A stretch of 64,000 bases of DNA from G963717155 sp963717155 (GCA_963717155.1 OY970326.1:1426001-1490000); one strand, 5' to 3'. Shown: positions 9,111-19,396, counted from the first letter of the stretch. Made by a program: numbers and translations. The notes: generated by a model from the sequence alone, not told the origin.

Positions 9111-10225
9111 GTGTCGTTGCGACTCGCCGTCGTCGGCCTCGGGCTGATGGGAGGCTCGCTCGGTCTCGCCGCGCGTGAGCGCGGCGGGCGCCGAGGTCGC
9201 GGGCTACGACCCCGATCCCGCAGCGCGCGAGGCTGCCGTCGAGCGCGGGCTGCGTGACGACCGTGCACGGCGCGCTGCGCGAGGCGGTCGCCGGTGCCGA
9301 CCTCGTCTGCGTGTGTGCCCCGATCGGCGAGCTGCCGGCGGCGATCGGCGAGGTGCTCGCCGCGGCTCCCGGAGCCACGGTCACCGACATCGGATCGACC
9401 AAGAGCGCGGTCGTCGCGTCCGTGTCGGGGGAGGATCGTGCGCGCTTCGTCGGCGGACATCCGATGTGCGGCCGCGAGGTGCGGGGCGCGCAGCACGCGG
9501 TGGTCGACCTGTTCGTCGGTGCGACCTGGTTCCTGACCCCGATCGCCGACACGGACACGCCGCGCTACCGCGACCTGCACGCGTTCGTCGCGTCGCTCGG
9601 CGCGGAGCCCGTCGCCATCGACCCCGGCGCCCACGACCGGCTGCTCGCGCTGACGAGCCACCTGCCCCACGTGATCGCCAACCTGCTCGTCAACCAGGCG
9701 GGCGCGGGCCGGATCGACGGGCACGATCCGCTCTCCGCGAGCGGAGGCAGCTTCCGCGACATGACCCGCGTGGCCGGCGCGAACCCGCGCATCTGGGTCG
9801 ACATCTTCCTCGACAACCGCGAGGCGCTGGCTGCGGCGATCCGCGAGCACCGTCGGCTCTCGGACGAGGTGCTCGCCGCGCTCGAGCGCGGCGATGCGGG
9901 CTTCCTCGCCCGCTGGATCGCGCAGGCGGGCACGCACCGCCGGCGCGCGCTCGAGGTGGCGTACGAGCGCCGGCCCGAGGAGATGGTCCAGATCGACGCG
10001 CACGTCCCCGACCGGCCAGGCGTGATCTCGGGCATCACCCAGGCGCTCGGCGCCGCGCGGATCAACATCGAGGACTTCGAGCTGCACCACTTCACGCCCG
10101 ATCGCGGCGGGACGATCTCGATCGTCGTCGCCGGGCTCGCGGCTGCCGACGAGACCGTCGCGCTGCTCGAGGCGCAGGGCTACTCGGCGATCGCGACCCC
10201 GCTCGCCGGCGACGGCGGCGCGTGA
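9111..10225 (+). CDS. tyrA: prephenate dehydrogenase with C-terminal ACT domain, two frameshifts
   Basis: The enzyme oxidatively decarboxylates prephenate to 4-hydroxyphenylpyruvate for tyrosine synthesis. The start LRLAVVGLGLMGGSLGLAAR is an NAD(P)-binding Rossmann fold; DIGSTKSAVV and GGHPMCGRE follow; the helical dimerisation domain comes next; and VDAHVPDRPGVISGI-like sequence near residue 300 marks a C-terminal ACT domain, probably for tyrosine feedback. Frames shift near 9170 and 9255; removing two bases gives 370 residues. The GTG at 9111 lies five bases after the DAHP synthase gene. The stop overlaps the aroA start. Confidence 0.9.
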
Positions 10226-11535
10226 CCGACGACGACGTCCTGCGCGTCGCGCCGGCGAGCGCGCTCGTGGGCGAGGTGTCCCCGCCGGGCGACAAGTCCG
10301 TCTCGCACCGCGCGGTGCTGCTCGGCGCGCTGGCCGACGGCTCTGTCGAGGTCGACGGGTTCGGTGCGGGGGCGGACACGCTCTCGACCATCGCGGCCGT
10401 CGAGCAGCTCGGCGCGCGGGTCGAGCAGCTCGACGACGGACCGACGCGGCTGCGGGTGCACGGCGTGGGCCTGCGCGGTCTCCAGGCGCCGGACCGCGCG
10501 ATCGACGTCGGCAACGCCGGGACCCTGCTGCGGCTGCTCGTCGGCATTCTCGCGGGCCAGGAGGGGACGTTCACGCTCGACGGCGACGAGTCGATCCGCC
10601 GCCGTCCCGTCGATCGCGTGGCGATCCCGCTGCGGCAGATGGGAGCGTCCATCGTCGACACCGATGGCTGCCCGCCGCTCGAGATCGTGGGCGGAGCGGC
10701 GCTGCAGCCGATTCGCTACACGCTGCCGGTCGCATCGGCGCAGGTGAAGTCGTGCGTGCTCCTCGCCGGCCTGTACGCCAGCGAGGGCCCCACGGTCGTC
10801 GTCGAGCCGGTCGCCACGCGCGACCACACCGAGCGCCTCCTGCGTCATGCGGGCGTGCGAATCGAGCGGCGACGAGGCGAGATCTCGGTCTGGCCGGCCG
10901 AGCGCCTCGCGCTCGAGCACATCACGGTGCCGTCCGACCCGAGCTCTGCGGCGCCGTTCCTCGTGGCGGCCACGCTGCTCTTGGAGTCGCGGCTCTTCCT
11001 GCGTGGCATCTCGGCGAACCCCGCCCGCATCGGCCTCCTCACCGTGCTCGAGCGCATGGGCGCCCGTATCACGGTGTTCAACCGGCGGACGCTACCGGGC
11101 GGCGAGCCTGTCGCCGATCTCGAGGTGCGACCGTCCGAGCTCGTGGCGTGCGAGATCGAGCCCGAGCTCATCCCGTCGATGGTCGACGAGCTCCCGCTGA
11201 TCGCGCTCGCCGCCTGCCTGGCGCGCGGCACGACGATCGTGCGCGGCGCGGAGGAGCTCGCCGTGAAGGAGTCGAACCGCCTCGAGTCGGTCGGCGAGCT
11301 GCTGCGCGCGGTCGGAGGGCACGTGCGCGTGACGCGCAATGGCTGGGTGATCCGGGGCGTCCCCGCACGCCTGCGCGGCGGCCGCGTCGACGCCCATGGC
11401 GACCACCGCATCGGGATGCTGGGGGCGATCGCGGGCCTCGTCTCGCAGGACGGTGTCACGATCTCGGGCGCCGGCTCGATCGGCGTCTCGTATCCCGGGT
11501 TCGCGGCCGAGCTCGAGCGTCTCGCGATCCGCTGA
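10222..11535 (+). CDS. aroA: 3-phosphoshikimate 1-carboxyvinyltransferase (EPSP synthase)
   Basis: EPSP synthase transfers enolpyruvate from PEP to shikimate 3-phosphate. The 437-residue protein shows PPGDKSVSHRAVLLGALADG near the N-terminus (Lys and Ser contact substrate), GNAGTLLRLLVGILAG, and the C-terminal KESNRLESV and GDHRIGMLGAI, all characteristic. The GTG start overlaps the tyrA stop, so the aromatic genes form one translational unit. LPVASAQVKSCVLLAGLYA is the second-domain active-site helix. The frame is intact. Confidence 0.95.
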   Translation: MTDDDVLRVAPASALVGEVSPPGDKSVSHRAVLLGALADGSVEVDGFGAGADTLSTIAAVEQLGARVEQLDDGPTRLRVHGVGLRGLQAPDRAIDVGNAGTLLRLLVGILAGQEGTFTLDGDESIRRRPVDRVAIPLRQMGASIVDTDGCPPLEIVGGAALQPIRYTLPVASAQVKSCVLLAGLYASEGPTVVVEPVATRDHTERLLRHAGVRIERRRGEISVWPAERLALEHITVPSDPSSAAPFLVAATLLLESRLFLRGISANPARIGLLTVLERMGARITVFNRRTLPGGEPVADLEVRPSELVACEIEPELIPSMVDELPLIALAACLARGTTIVRGAEELAVKESNRLESVGELLRAVGGHVRVTRNGWVIRGVPARLRGGRVDAHGDHRIGMLGAIAGLVSQDGVTISGAGSIGVSYPGFAAELERLAIR

Positions 11536-11549
11536 CGCAGAGGCGATCC

Positions 11550-11987
11550 TCAGGACGCTGGCGCCTCTCTGAGCGCGCGCCGATCTTCCGCGAGGAGGGC
11601 AACCGCAAGCCCGGTGAGCAGGAAGGCGTTCAGCACGTGGAGCCCTCCGAAGGCAGCGCCGTTGTCGGTCCCGAGTCCGGCGAGCAGCATCTGCACGATG
11701 CCGAGCACGAAGAACGCTGCCGACATGCCGACCTGCCGCCGCGACGTGCGTGCCCATCCGGCGGCGATCAGGACGAGCAACGTGCCCAGAACGAGCAGCG
11801 TGCCGGCGATGCGATGCGGGTCGAGGTCGTCGGCGCTCACGAGCTTGGTCGAGCTGTCGTCGCCGAGCTTCGATGTGGTCGTGACCTCGAACACGCCGAG
11901 GCCTGCGAGAAACACCGTGACGGCGAGACCGGCCAGCCAGAGGATGAGGAGGTACTGGTGCACGGTGGTCGCAGTGCGATTGATCAC
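11550..11987 (-). CDS. four-helix integral membrane protein, unknown function
   Basis: The 145-residue protein has four predicted membrane segments, roughly residues 11-30 (LLILWLAGLAVTVFLAGLG), 62-80 (GTLLVLGTLLVLIAAGWA), 88-106 (SAAFFVLGIVQMLLAGLG) and 116-134 (LHVLNAFLLTGLAVALLAE). Histidines near helix starts (VHQYL, PHRI, LHVL) recall small haem or quinone-binding helical bundles, but that is only a resemblance. It converges with aroA, 14 bases away. I do not recognise a named family. Confidence 0.75.
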   Translation of the reverse strand: MINRTATTVHQYLLILWLAGLAVTVFLAGLGVFEVTTTSKLGDDSSTKLVSADDLDPHRIAGTLLVLGTLLVLIAAGWARTSRRQVGMSAAFFVLGIVQMLLAGLGTDNGAAFGGLHVLNAFLLTGLAVALLAEDRRALREAPAS

Positions 11988-12026
11988 GGACGGGCTCCCT
12001 TGGATCGCCTGAATGCGATCGCGAAA

Positions 12027-12738
12027 CTACGCCGAATGCGTTACGGGAACGCAACGGGAGCGGCGGTACTCGAGCGCTCCTCCGCGTTTGCCCGACAGCT
12101 CGATGACGCCGGCCGTCCGCAGCGTGTAGGCGATGCGCTGCGCGAGGGCCCGGTCGATTCCGAGTCCGAGCGCGACGTCCGCCGTTGTGAACTCCTCGGC
12201 GAGCCCGTCGGGAAGGGTGCTCGCAAGCCCTTCGGCGCCGCTGAGCGTGGACTGCTCCACGACCTCGACGAGCACACGGTCGACGATGCGCCACGGCTTG
12301 CGTCTCCGCCGAGTCCGCGGCGCGTCGAGCCGGTGCTCGTCGACCCGCACCAGCACGACCTCGAACGTCAGCGACGGGTGCGCTGCGAGCGTCGCCAGCG
12401 ACACGAGCTCGTCGAACAGCGAGAGGTGGCAGCCATGCACGGGCGAGCGCCGGCGGCTCCGCACGACGCCGTCGCCGTCGATTCGCACGATCGTGCGGTC
12501 GACCGCCACCGGATGCACGACGACGCACTCTGTGGTGCGCGAGGAGCGCCGTCAGCTTGGGGCGGAGGCTCGCGAAGTTGCCCGTCTGGAACTCGACCAG
12601 CTCGTCGGGCCGGACGAGGTCGACGACGTAGCCCTCGCGGACCGCCTCGAGCTCGTCCCCCGGGCGCGCGTAGAGCGCCTTCAGCGACGCGTGGAGCGAG
12701 CTCTCGCGCAGCGTGCCGATGGTCGCCACGGAGGGCAT
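12027..12738 (-). CDS. uncharacterised protein, possible PD-(D/E)XK-like fold plus winged helix, one frameshift
   Basis: Starting at the ATG at 12738 the protein reads MPSVATIGTLRESSLHASLK, then YVVDLVRPDELVEFQTGNFA and SLRPKLTALL. The pattern of Asp, Glu-x-Gln and a downstream Lys resembles PD-(D/E)XK nuclease-like folds, which is inference from motif spacing only. The C-terminal part (FTTADVALGLGIDRALAQRI, then AGVIELSGKRGGALEYRR) looks like a winged-helix DNA-binding domain. One extra base near 12527 breaks the frame; corrected length is 236 residues. I believe similar proteins exist in other bacteria but cannot name a function. It is divergent from cmk. Confidence 0.7.
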
Positions 12739-12765
12739 TCTCGCGGGTTCGCCCCGGTGATCGCC

Positions 12766-12771
12766 TACCCT
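12766..12771 (+). promoter_or_regulatory. -10 box of cmk
   Basis: TACCCT ends ten bases before the ATG at 12782, in the 43-base divergent gap between cmk and the minus-strand gene. Confidence 0.45.
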
Positions 12772-12781
12772 CCCTCCAGAC

Positions 12782-13370
12782 ATGGTGATCGCGATCGACG
12801 GCCCCGCCGGGGCAGGCAAGTCCACGGTGGCCCGCGAGGTTGCGCGCCGCCTTGGTTACCGCTACCTCGATACGGGCGCGATGTACCGCGCTGTCGCGCT
12901 GGCCGCACTCGATACGGGGACGGACCTCGACGACGCGCGGTCGCTGGCCGGCCTCGGCGGTCTCGCAACCCGGATGACCGATGATCCGCGGCTGCGCACG
13001 CCTGCGGTCGACGCGCGCGTGTCGCAGGTCGCCGGACACGCCGACGTACGTGCTGCCATGCGCGAGGCACAGCGGCGCTTCCTCTCCGAGGGAGACACGG
13101 TCGCCGAGGGCCGCGACGTCGGCGCCGTGGTCTGGCCCGACTCCGAGCTGAAGGTCTGGCTCGACGCCGACCCGGTCGAGCGTGCACGACGGCGCATCGA
13201 CGAGTCGGGCGACGCGTCCGCGGCGCCCGCCCTCCACGCGCGCGATCAGCGCGATGCCGCAGCAGACGATGCGAGCGCCCGATGCGGTCACCGTCGACTC
13301 GACGGATCTGAGCGCCGACGAGGTGGTCGAGCGGATCGTCGCCCTGGCCCGGGAGCGCGGCGCATGCTGA
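12782..13370 (+). CDS. cmk: cytidylate kinase, one frameshift
   Basis: Cmk phosphorylates CMP and dCMP for nucleotide synthesis. The start MVIAIDGPAGAGKSTVAREV holds the P-loop; YLDTGAMYRAVALAAL and AEGRDVGAVVWPDSELKVWL are family signatures. The frame shifts near 13258, after which MRAPDAVTVDSTDLSADEVV completes the C-terminus. Corrected length is about 195 residues, slightly short. It overlaps the plsC start by seven bases. The cmk-plsC-der order is conserved in many bacteria. Confidence 0.9.
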
Positions 13371-14066
13371 GAGACCGCGTCGCGGCCCATCGCGAGGAGT
13401 TCGGCTTCTGGACGCCCGATCGCACCTGGATGGCGTTCAAGCGCACGTTCGGCCCGCCGTTCAGGCTGACGTTCCGAATTCGCGCCTACGGCACGGAGCA
13501 CATGCCGCCGGCCGGCCCCGTCGTGCTCGCGACGAACCACATGTCGGCGTGGGACCCGATCCTGTACGGCGCCGTGCTCGATCGGCCGATCCGCTGGATG
13601 GCCAAGGCCGAGCTCTTCGAGGCGAGCCCCGTGCTCGAGAGGTTCCTGAAGCCACGGCGGCGTCTTCAGCGTCCGCCGAGGCGAGGGCGACTCGCGGCCG
13701 TTCGCACGGCGCGCGACGTGCTGCGCGAGGGCAGCCTGCTCGGCATGTTCGTCGAGGGCACGCGCCAGCGGACCGAGGAGATGGGCGACGTGAAGCCCGG
13801 GACGATGATGATCGCCCTCGCCGAGGGCGCGCCGGTCATCCCCGCGGTCGTGCAGGGGACGCACCGGCTCGTGCGCGAGCCGTGGCACCCCGTGACGTTC
13901 GCGTTCGGCGAGCAGCTCCGCTTCGAGGGCCGTCCATCCGCGCGCGAGGCGACCGCCCGCCTCGACTCGGAGCTCCGGCGGCTGCAGCGCTTCGCGCAGT
14001 CGACGATCGCGGCCGGGCGGCCGCGAGCGTGCGTGGCCGCCGGTCCCCGAGGGGGCGACGTGGTAG
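13364..14066 (+). CDS. plsC: 1-acyl-sn-glycerol-3-phosphate acyltransferase, frameshifted
   Basis: PlsC adds the second acyl chain to make phosphatidic acid at the membrane. The HX4D catalytic motif is ATNHMSAWDPILYGAVL, and FVEGTRQRTEEMGDVKPGTM is the second conserved block, followed by VIPAVVQGTH. Frame breaks near 13650 and 13694 hide the usual HGGVFSVRRGEGDSRA segment, which reads cleanly in a second frame. The end needs one more shift near 14030 to reach the TAG at 14064-14066 (WPPVPEGATW). It overlaps der. Confidence 0.85.
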
Positions 14067-15433
14067 GCGACAGACGCACCCGCCGCGCGCGGAGCAGATC
14101 CGCGGCGAGGCAGGAGGGCCTCCGCACCCTGATCGGCACGATCGCCGTCGTCGGCTTCCCGAACGTCGGCAAGTCGACGCTCGTCAACCGCCTGACGGCG
14201 ACCCGCGAGACCGTCGTGCACGCAGCAGCCGGGCGTGACGCGCGACCGCAAGGAGCTGGTCGTCGAGTGGGGAGGAGCCGCCTTCGCGATCCTCGACACC
14301 GGTGGCGTCGATGCCGGCGACGCCGGGCGCGATGCAGGGCCAGATCGCCGATCAGGCCCGCGCTGCGATCGCCGAGGCCGATCTCGTGCTGTTCGTGGTC
14401 GATGCGCGCGCCGGCATCGGCCCGGGCGACGAGGAGCTCGCCGACATCCTGCGCCGCTCGCGCAAGCCGGTGATCCTGGTCGCGAACAAGCTCGACGATC
14501 CACGCCGCGATCGCCGAGGCGTTCGAGTTCCACCGGCTCGGCCTCGGCGAGCCCCTGCCGCTGTCGGCGCTGCACGGCGTCGGCACCGGCGACCTGCTCG
14601 ACCTCATCGTCGAGACGCTGCGCGGCATCGAGGGCGCCGAGCGCGTCGAGCGTCTGGGCGACGAGATCGGCGTCGCGATCCTCGGCCGCCCGAACGTCGG
14701 CAAGTCGTCGCTGCTCAACGCGCTGCTCGGCCAGCCGCGCACGATCGTCTCGGAGATCCCGGGCACGACGCGCGACTCGATCGACATCCGCCTCGAGCGC
14801 GGCGATCGCGCCTACCGGCTGATCGACACGGCGGGTCTGCGGCGCAAGCGACGGCACCGTCAGGACGTCGAGTTCTGGAGCGAGATGCGCTCGCTCGACG
14901 CCGCTCGCCGGGCGGACGTCGCGCTGATGCTCGTGGACAGCTCGCAGGGCGTCGTCGACCAGGACCTGCACGTCGCGGACGAGGCCCGCAAGGCCGGCTG
15001 CGCGACCCTGGTCGTGCTGTCGAAGTGGGATCTCGGTGGACTCGACCTCGAGGACGTCCGCCTGCGGCTGCTCGACAAGCTGCGCCAGCGCCCGCCCGTG
15101 ATCGCGACATCGGCGCTGACCGGGCGAGGGCTGGAGCGCCTGCTCGCCTCCGTGGACGACCTGTACGACCGCTACACCAGCCGCATCTCGACGGGCATCC
15201 TGAACCGGATCCTCGCGGAGGCCGCCGAGCGCCGCCAGCCGCCGGTCGTGCGAGGTCGCCGGCTCAAGGTGCTGTACGGCGCACAGGTGCAGTCGCGCCC
15301 GCCGCGCTTCCGGCTCACGGTCAACGACCGCACGCTCGTGACGCGCGACTACGCGTACTACCTCGAGAACCACATACGCGATCGGCTCGGACTGCAGGGC
15401 TGCCCGGTGATCATCGACATCGTCTCCCGCTGA
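14060..15433 (+). CDS. der: ribosome biogenesis GTPase Der (EngA), three frameshifts
   Basis: Der is a double GTPase needed for 50S assembly. The first G domain has IAVVGFPNVGKSTLVNRL, the second GVAILGRPNVGKSSLLNALL with PGTTRDSIDI, and the KH-like C-terminal domain ends CPVIIDIVSR. Extra bases near 14225, 14320 and 14512 break the first half; without them it is 456 residues, normal for Der. The GTG at 14060 gives a short basic extension before the first P-loop. A start closer to the P-loop is possible. Confidence 0.92.
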
Positions 15434-15438
15434 GCCCG

Positions 15439-16472
15439 ATGCGTGCGCTCGTCGTCGGCGGCGGCTCGTGGGGAACCGCGTTCGCGTGCGTGCTGGCGCG
15501 CCGCGGGCACGTGGTGACGCTCGGCTGCGCGATCCCGAGGCCGCGCGCGCGATGGCGCGCGACCGCACGAACGCGCGCTACCTGCCCGAACGTGCCGCTC
15601 GAGGCGCTCGTCACGCCGGTGCCGCTCGACCTGCTCGCCAGTGCGCGGGCGCCGACCTCGTGGTGCTCGCGGTGCCGTCGCGCTCGTTCGCGTCGGTGGC
15701 GGCGACGATGCGGCTCGAGCGCGGCGCGATGGCGCTCTCGCTGACGAAGGGCCTCGATCCCGCGACGGGGCGGCTGCTGCTCGACGTCCTCGCCGAGCGC
15801 GCCGGGATCGATCCGGGGCGCACGGCGTTCCTGACCGGGCCGAACCATGCCGAGGAGATCGCGCCTCGGACATCCCGCGGCGTCGGTGCTCGCGAGCCCG
15901 AGCCCGGATGCCGCGCAGGAAGCTGCAGATCGCAGCTGACGGGCGGGATGTTCCGGGTCTATCGCTCGGACGACGTCGTCGGCGTGCAGCTCTGCGCCGC
16001 CGCCAAGAACGTGGTCGCGGTCGCGGCCGGCGCCTCGGACGGGCTCGGCTTCGGCGACAACGCGAAGGCTGCGCTGATGACCCGCGGGCTGGCCGAGATG
16101 GCGCGGCTCGGCGAGGAGTTCGGCGCCGATCCGCGCACCTACGCGGGGCTTGCGGGCATGGGCGACCTGGTCGCCACGTGCACGTCGCGCCACTCGCGCA
16201 ACCGCGCCGCGGGCGAGCAGATCGCCAAGGGCGTCGCGCTCTCGGCGAGATCGAGCGCCGGCTCGGGATGGCCATCGAGGGCCTGACGACCGCGCCCGCG
16301 CTCCGGCAGCCTCGGCGTCGAGCGCGGGGTCGAGCTTCCGATCACCGAGGCGGTCTGCGCCGTCGTCGAGGGCATGCCGCTCGCAGAGGCGCTGGTCGGG
16401 CTGCTCGAGCGCGTTCCGGCGAGCGAGCACGACGCGTCGCAGGGCGCTCGTCGAGGGCGATTCGATCAATGA
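15439..16472 (+). CDS. gpsA: glycerol-3-phosphate dehydrogenase [NAD(P)+], about seven frameshifts
   Basis: GpsA reduces dihydroxyacetone phosphate to sn-glycerol 3-phosphate for phospholipids. It begins MRALVVGGGSWGTAFACVLA, the Rossmann motif, and contains LTKGLDPATGRLL, FLTGPNHAEEIA, the catalytic AAAKNVVAVAAGASDGLGFG and LAGMGDLVATCTSRHSRNR. Frame changes occur near 15525, 15590, 15645, 15868, 15930, 16240 and 16305. The best end is the TGA at 16470-16472, but the last 25 residues are uncertain. It follows der by five bases. Confidence 0.88.
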
Positions 16473-16474
16473 GC

Positions 16475-16480
16475 TAGGCT
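16475..16480 (+). promoter_or_regulatory. -10 box of metK
   Basis: TAGGCT lies just after gpsA, 36 bases before the metK GTG. Unlike most genes here metK has a short leader with a Shine-Dalgarno sequence (GCAGGAGGCG, about 16502-16511). The leader is too short for a SAM riboswitch. Confidence 0.45.
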
Positions 16481-16516
16481 TCCGCGTCGTCGTCCAACCT
16501 GTGCAGGAGGCGCTCC

Positions 16517-17761
16517 GTGAACGGAGACTTCAGCTTCTCCTCGGAGTCCGTCACCGAGGGGCATCCCGACAAGATCGCCGACCAGATCTCCGACGCCGTG
16601 CTCGACGCGGTGCTCGAGAGCGACCCTGCCGGGCGGGTGGCGTGCGAGACGCTGGTGACGACGGGTCTCGTCGTGATCGCCGGCGAGCTGACGACCGACT
16701 CCTGGGTCGACATGAGCCGGCTCGCGCGCAGCGTGATCCGGGACATCGGCTACGTCGGTGGCGCGACGGAGTTCGACGCCAAGACGTGCGGTGTCGTGGT
16801 GGCGATCGACGAGCAGTCCCAGGACATCTCGCAGGGGGTCACCGAGTCGTTCGAGGCGCAGCACGGAAACGTCAGCGAGCTCGACAGGCAGGGCGCGGGC
16901 GACCAGGGAATGATGTTCGGCTACGCCTGCGACGAGACCGACGAGCTGATGCCGCTCCCGATCATGCTCGCGCACGCGATCTGCCGCCGCCTCGCCGAGC
17001 CGTGCGGCGCGAGGGGATCGTCGACTACCTGCTTCCCGACGGCAAGGCCCAGGTCACGATCCGCTACGCGCGTGGCGCCGACGGCGTGCCCGAGCCGGTG
17101 CGCCTCGAGCGCGTGGTGGTCTCGACGCAGCACGGCGCGGAGGCCGACCTCGACCGCCAGATCCGCCCCGACGTGATCGAGCACGTGCTGCGCGCGACCG
17201 TCCCCGAGCACCTGCTCGACGGCCGCCGGCTCGACGAGCCCGAGTTCGTGCTGGTCAACCCGACGGGCCGCTTCGTCACCGGCGGCCCGGTCGGCGACAC
17301 CGGCCTGACCGGACGCAAGATCATCGTCGACACCTACGGGGGCATGGCCCGCCATGGCGGCGGTGCGTTCTCGGGGAAGGATCCGAGCAAGGTCGACCGC
17401 TCGGCGTCGTACGCGGCCCGCTGGGTCGCCAAGAACGTCGTGGCTGCAGGCCTTGCGCGGCGCTGCGAGCTGCAGGTCGCCTACGCGATCGGGGTCGCCG
17501 AGCCGGTCAGCGTCGCGATCGAGACCTTCGGCACCCATCGCATCGAGCCCGTCGACGATCGAGACGCTGGTGCGCGAGCACTTCGACCTGCGACCCGCGG
17601 CGATCGTGCGCGACCTCGATCTCCGGAGCCCGGTGTATCGCGCGACCGCGGCCTACGGCCACTTCGGCCGGCGCGAGCCCGGCTTCACGTGGGAGCGCAC
17701 CGACCGCGCCGACGCCCTGGCGCGCGCTGCGGGGCTCGGCGCCGCCACGACCGCGAATTAG
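16517..17761 (+). CDS. metK: S-adenosylmethionine synthetase, two frameshifts
   Basis: MetK makes SAM from methionine and ATP. It begins MNGDFSFSSESVTEGHPDKI, the universal N-terminus. GAGDQGMMFGYACDET and GGAFSGKDPSKVDRSASYAA are the signature hexapeptide region and P-loop-like motif. The frame changes near 17005 and 17562. The C-terminus ends GLGAATTAN. The stop TAG overlaps the stop TAA of the convergent gene on the other strand. Confidence 0.93.
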
Positions 17762-18738
17762 GCCTCGAACTCGACGAGCACCTTCCCGGCCTTGCCCGGG
17801 CCGGTCAGGCGGTCGAACGCCTCGCCGATGCGCTCGACCGGGTAGACGCTGTCCACGAGCGGCTTGATGCGTCCCGACGCGAGATGCGGAAGCACCTCGC
17901 GCTCGAACGCGCGCATCGTCAGGGCCTTGCGCTCGAGTGTCCGCGCGCGCAGGGTCGTGCCCTTCACGGTCGCGCGCTTGCTCATCATCTGACGCGCGGG
18001 CAGGTCGATATGCGGGCCGCCGACGTGCGACCCGACGATCATGATGCGGCCATCCTCGGCGAGGGCGTCGAGGTTGTCGGGGAAGTGCACGGCGCCGACG
18101 AGCTCGAGCAGCACGTGGGCCCCGACGCCACCGGTCGCCTCGGCCACCGCGGCGACGAAGCCCTCGTCGGGGAGCGCCTCGGCGCCGAGCGACTCGACCG
18201 TGGCCCTGGCCCCGGTGCTCCGCACCACGCCGAGCACGCGCGCGCCGCAGACGAGGCCGATCTGACAGGCAGCGCTGCCGACTCCGCCCGCGGCGCCGTG
18301 GACGAGCAGCGTCTCGCCCGACACGAGACCCGCCTGGCTGCGGATCGCGTCGTGGGCCGTCACGAATCCCTCGGCGATCGCTGCGATCGCCTTCTCGTCG
18401 AGCGAGTCGGGAGCCGGCGAGAGGTGGCGCTCGGGCGCGAGCACGTGGCTCGCGAGACCGCCGCCGCCGACCAGTCCGAGCACGCGGTCCCCCGGCGCGA
18501 ACCGGAAGACTCCCGGGCCGCACGCGACGACCGTTCCGCCGACCTCGAGCCCGGGAACGTCCGGCGGCCAGCCCGGAGGGGCGGGATAGCGGCCCTCGCG
18601 CTGTTGCACGTCGGCGGGATTCAGCCCCGCGTAGCGAACTGCGATCAGCACCTCGCCCTTGCCCGGTTCGGGATCGGGCCGCTCCTCGATGCGGATGACC
18701 TCGTTGCCGCCGGCTCCGGTGTAGACCACTGCTCGCAT
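17758..18738 (-). CDS. NADPH:quinone oxidoreductase-like zinc-independent alcohol dehydrogenase
   Basis: A 326-residue medium-chain dehydrogenase/reductase. It begins MRAVVYTGAGGNEVIRIEER, with RYAGLNPADVQQREGRYP and the Rossmann motif LLVHGAAGGVGSAACQIGLV. The sequence GLNPADVQQREG is typical of the quinone oxidoreductase/zeta-crystallin branch, and the catalytic zinc cysteines of classical alcohol dehydrogenases are absent. Its substrate is unknown; relatives reduce quinones or enones with NADPH. The frame is intact and converges on metK. Confidence 0.85.
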   Translation of the reverse strand: MRAVVYTGAGGNEVIRIEERPDPEPGKGEVLIAVRYAGLNPADVQQREGRYPAPPGWPPDVPGLEVGGTVVACGPGVFRFAPGDRVLGLVGGGGLASHVLAPERHLSPAPDSLDEKAIAAIAEGFVTAHDAIRSQAGLVSGETLLVHGAAGGVGSAACQIGLVCGARVLGVVRSTGARATVESLGAEALPDEGFVAAVAEATGGVGAHVLLELVGAVHFPDNLDALAEDGRIMIVGSHVGGPHIDLPARQMMSKRATVKGTTLRARTLERKALTMRAFEREVLPHLASGRIKPLVDSVYPVERIGEAFDRLTGPGKAGKVLVEFEA

Positions 18739-18808
18739 GCGAGGAGCGTAGTGGACGGACCCGCGAGCCGGTTTCAGGCCGGGCCGTCGGTTGCCGATGC
18801 GAGGTGAC

Positions 18809-19396
18809 ATGCTGTCGCTGACCCGACCGAGCACGTCCGGCCCTCCCGCACCAGGCGACGTCGTGGTGGTGCGCCTGCCCCGGCAGCGTGAGATCGCGAC
18901 CGGCGTGCTCGAGAGCTCGGGGCGCCATGTCTGGCTCGACCTGCCGCCGGTCATCCACGCCGGCGCGCGTCTCGATCTGCTGTGGGGATCGGACGGCGGC
19001 GCGCGTGCCGCGGTCGCAACGGTGCTGCCGGTCAGGAAGGGTCGCGTCGGGCTGGCGCTCTCACTCGGCGACGTCTATGCGGTCGAGCGGCGCGTCCTCG
19101 ACCGCTGGCGCCCGCGACAGCCGCTGACCGCCCAGGTCGCCGCACCCTCGGGGGATCTGCTCTCCGGGCCGGTGATCAACCTCTCGCTGGGCGGGTTCGC
19201 CGCCCGCGCTCGACCAGGCCGTGGACGCGCGCACTCCCGTCGACGCGACGCTGCTCGACAGCCACGGGCGGCCGATCGTGCTGGCGTCGGGGCCGAGGTG
19301 CGCCGTTGCCGCAGCACCGGGCCGGACGGCCATGCCGTCTCGGTGGCATTCCTCAAGCGCGGCGTCGTCGCGATGACGCTCGCCCGCCTTCGTTAG
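18809..19396 (+). CDS. PilZ-like domain protein, two compensating frameshifts
   Basis: About 195 residues after correction. The N-terminal half is a beta-rich YcgR-N-like region (GDVVVVRLPRQREIATGVLE). The second half has RWRPR, which fits the RxxxR of PilZ domains, and VINLSLGGFAA, which fits the (D/N)xSxxG motif; together these bind cyclic di-GMP in known members. Frame changes near 19204 and 19293 interrupt the region after the motif. It ends VAFLKRGVVAMTLARLR. Cyclic di-GMP binding is inferred from motifs only. The ATG at 18809 is chosen; earlier in-frame starts exist. Confidence 0.7.
   Translation: MLSLTRPSTSGPPAPGDVVVVRLPRQREIATGVLESSGRHVWLDLPPVIHAGARLDLLWGSDGGARAAVATVLPVRKGRVGLALSLGDVYAVERRVLDRWRPRQPLTAQVAAPSGDLLSGPVINLSLGGFAARARPGRGRAHSRRRDAARQPRAADRAGVGAEVRRCRSTGPDGHAVSVAFLKRGVVAMTLARLR

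Noticed and set aside
12368..15568. Long minus-strand frame opposite cmk, plsC and der
   Set aside because: It covers genes with recognisable motifs on the plus strand and has no conserved features of its own.
16473..16516. SAM riboswitch before metK
   Set aside because: Only about 40 bases lie between gpsA and metK, too few for any known SAM riboswitch class.
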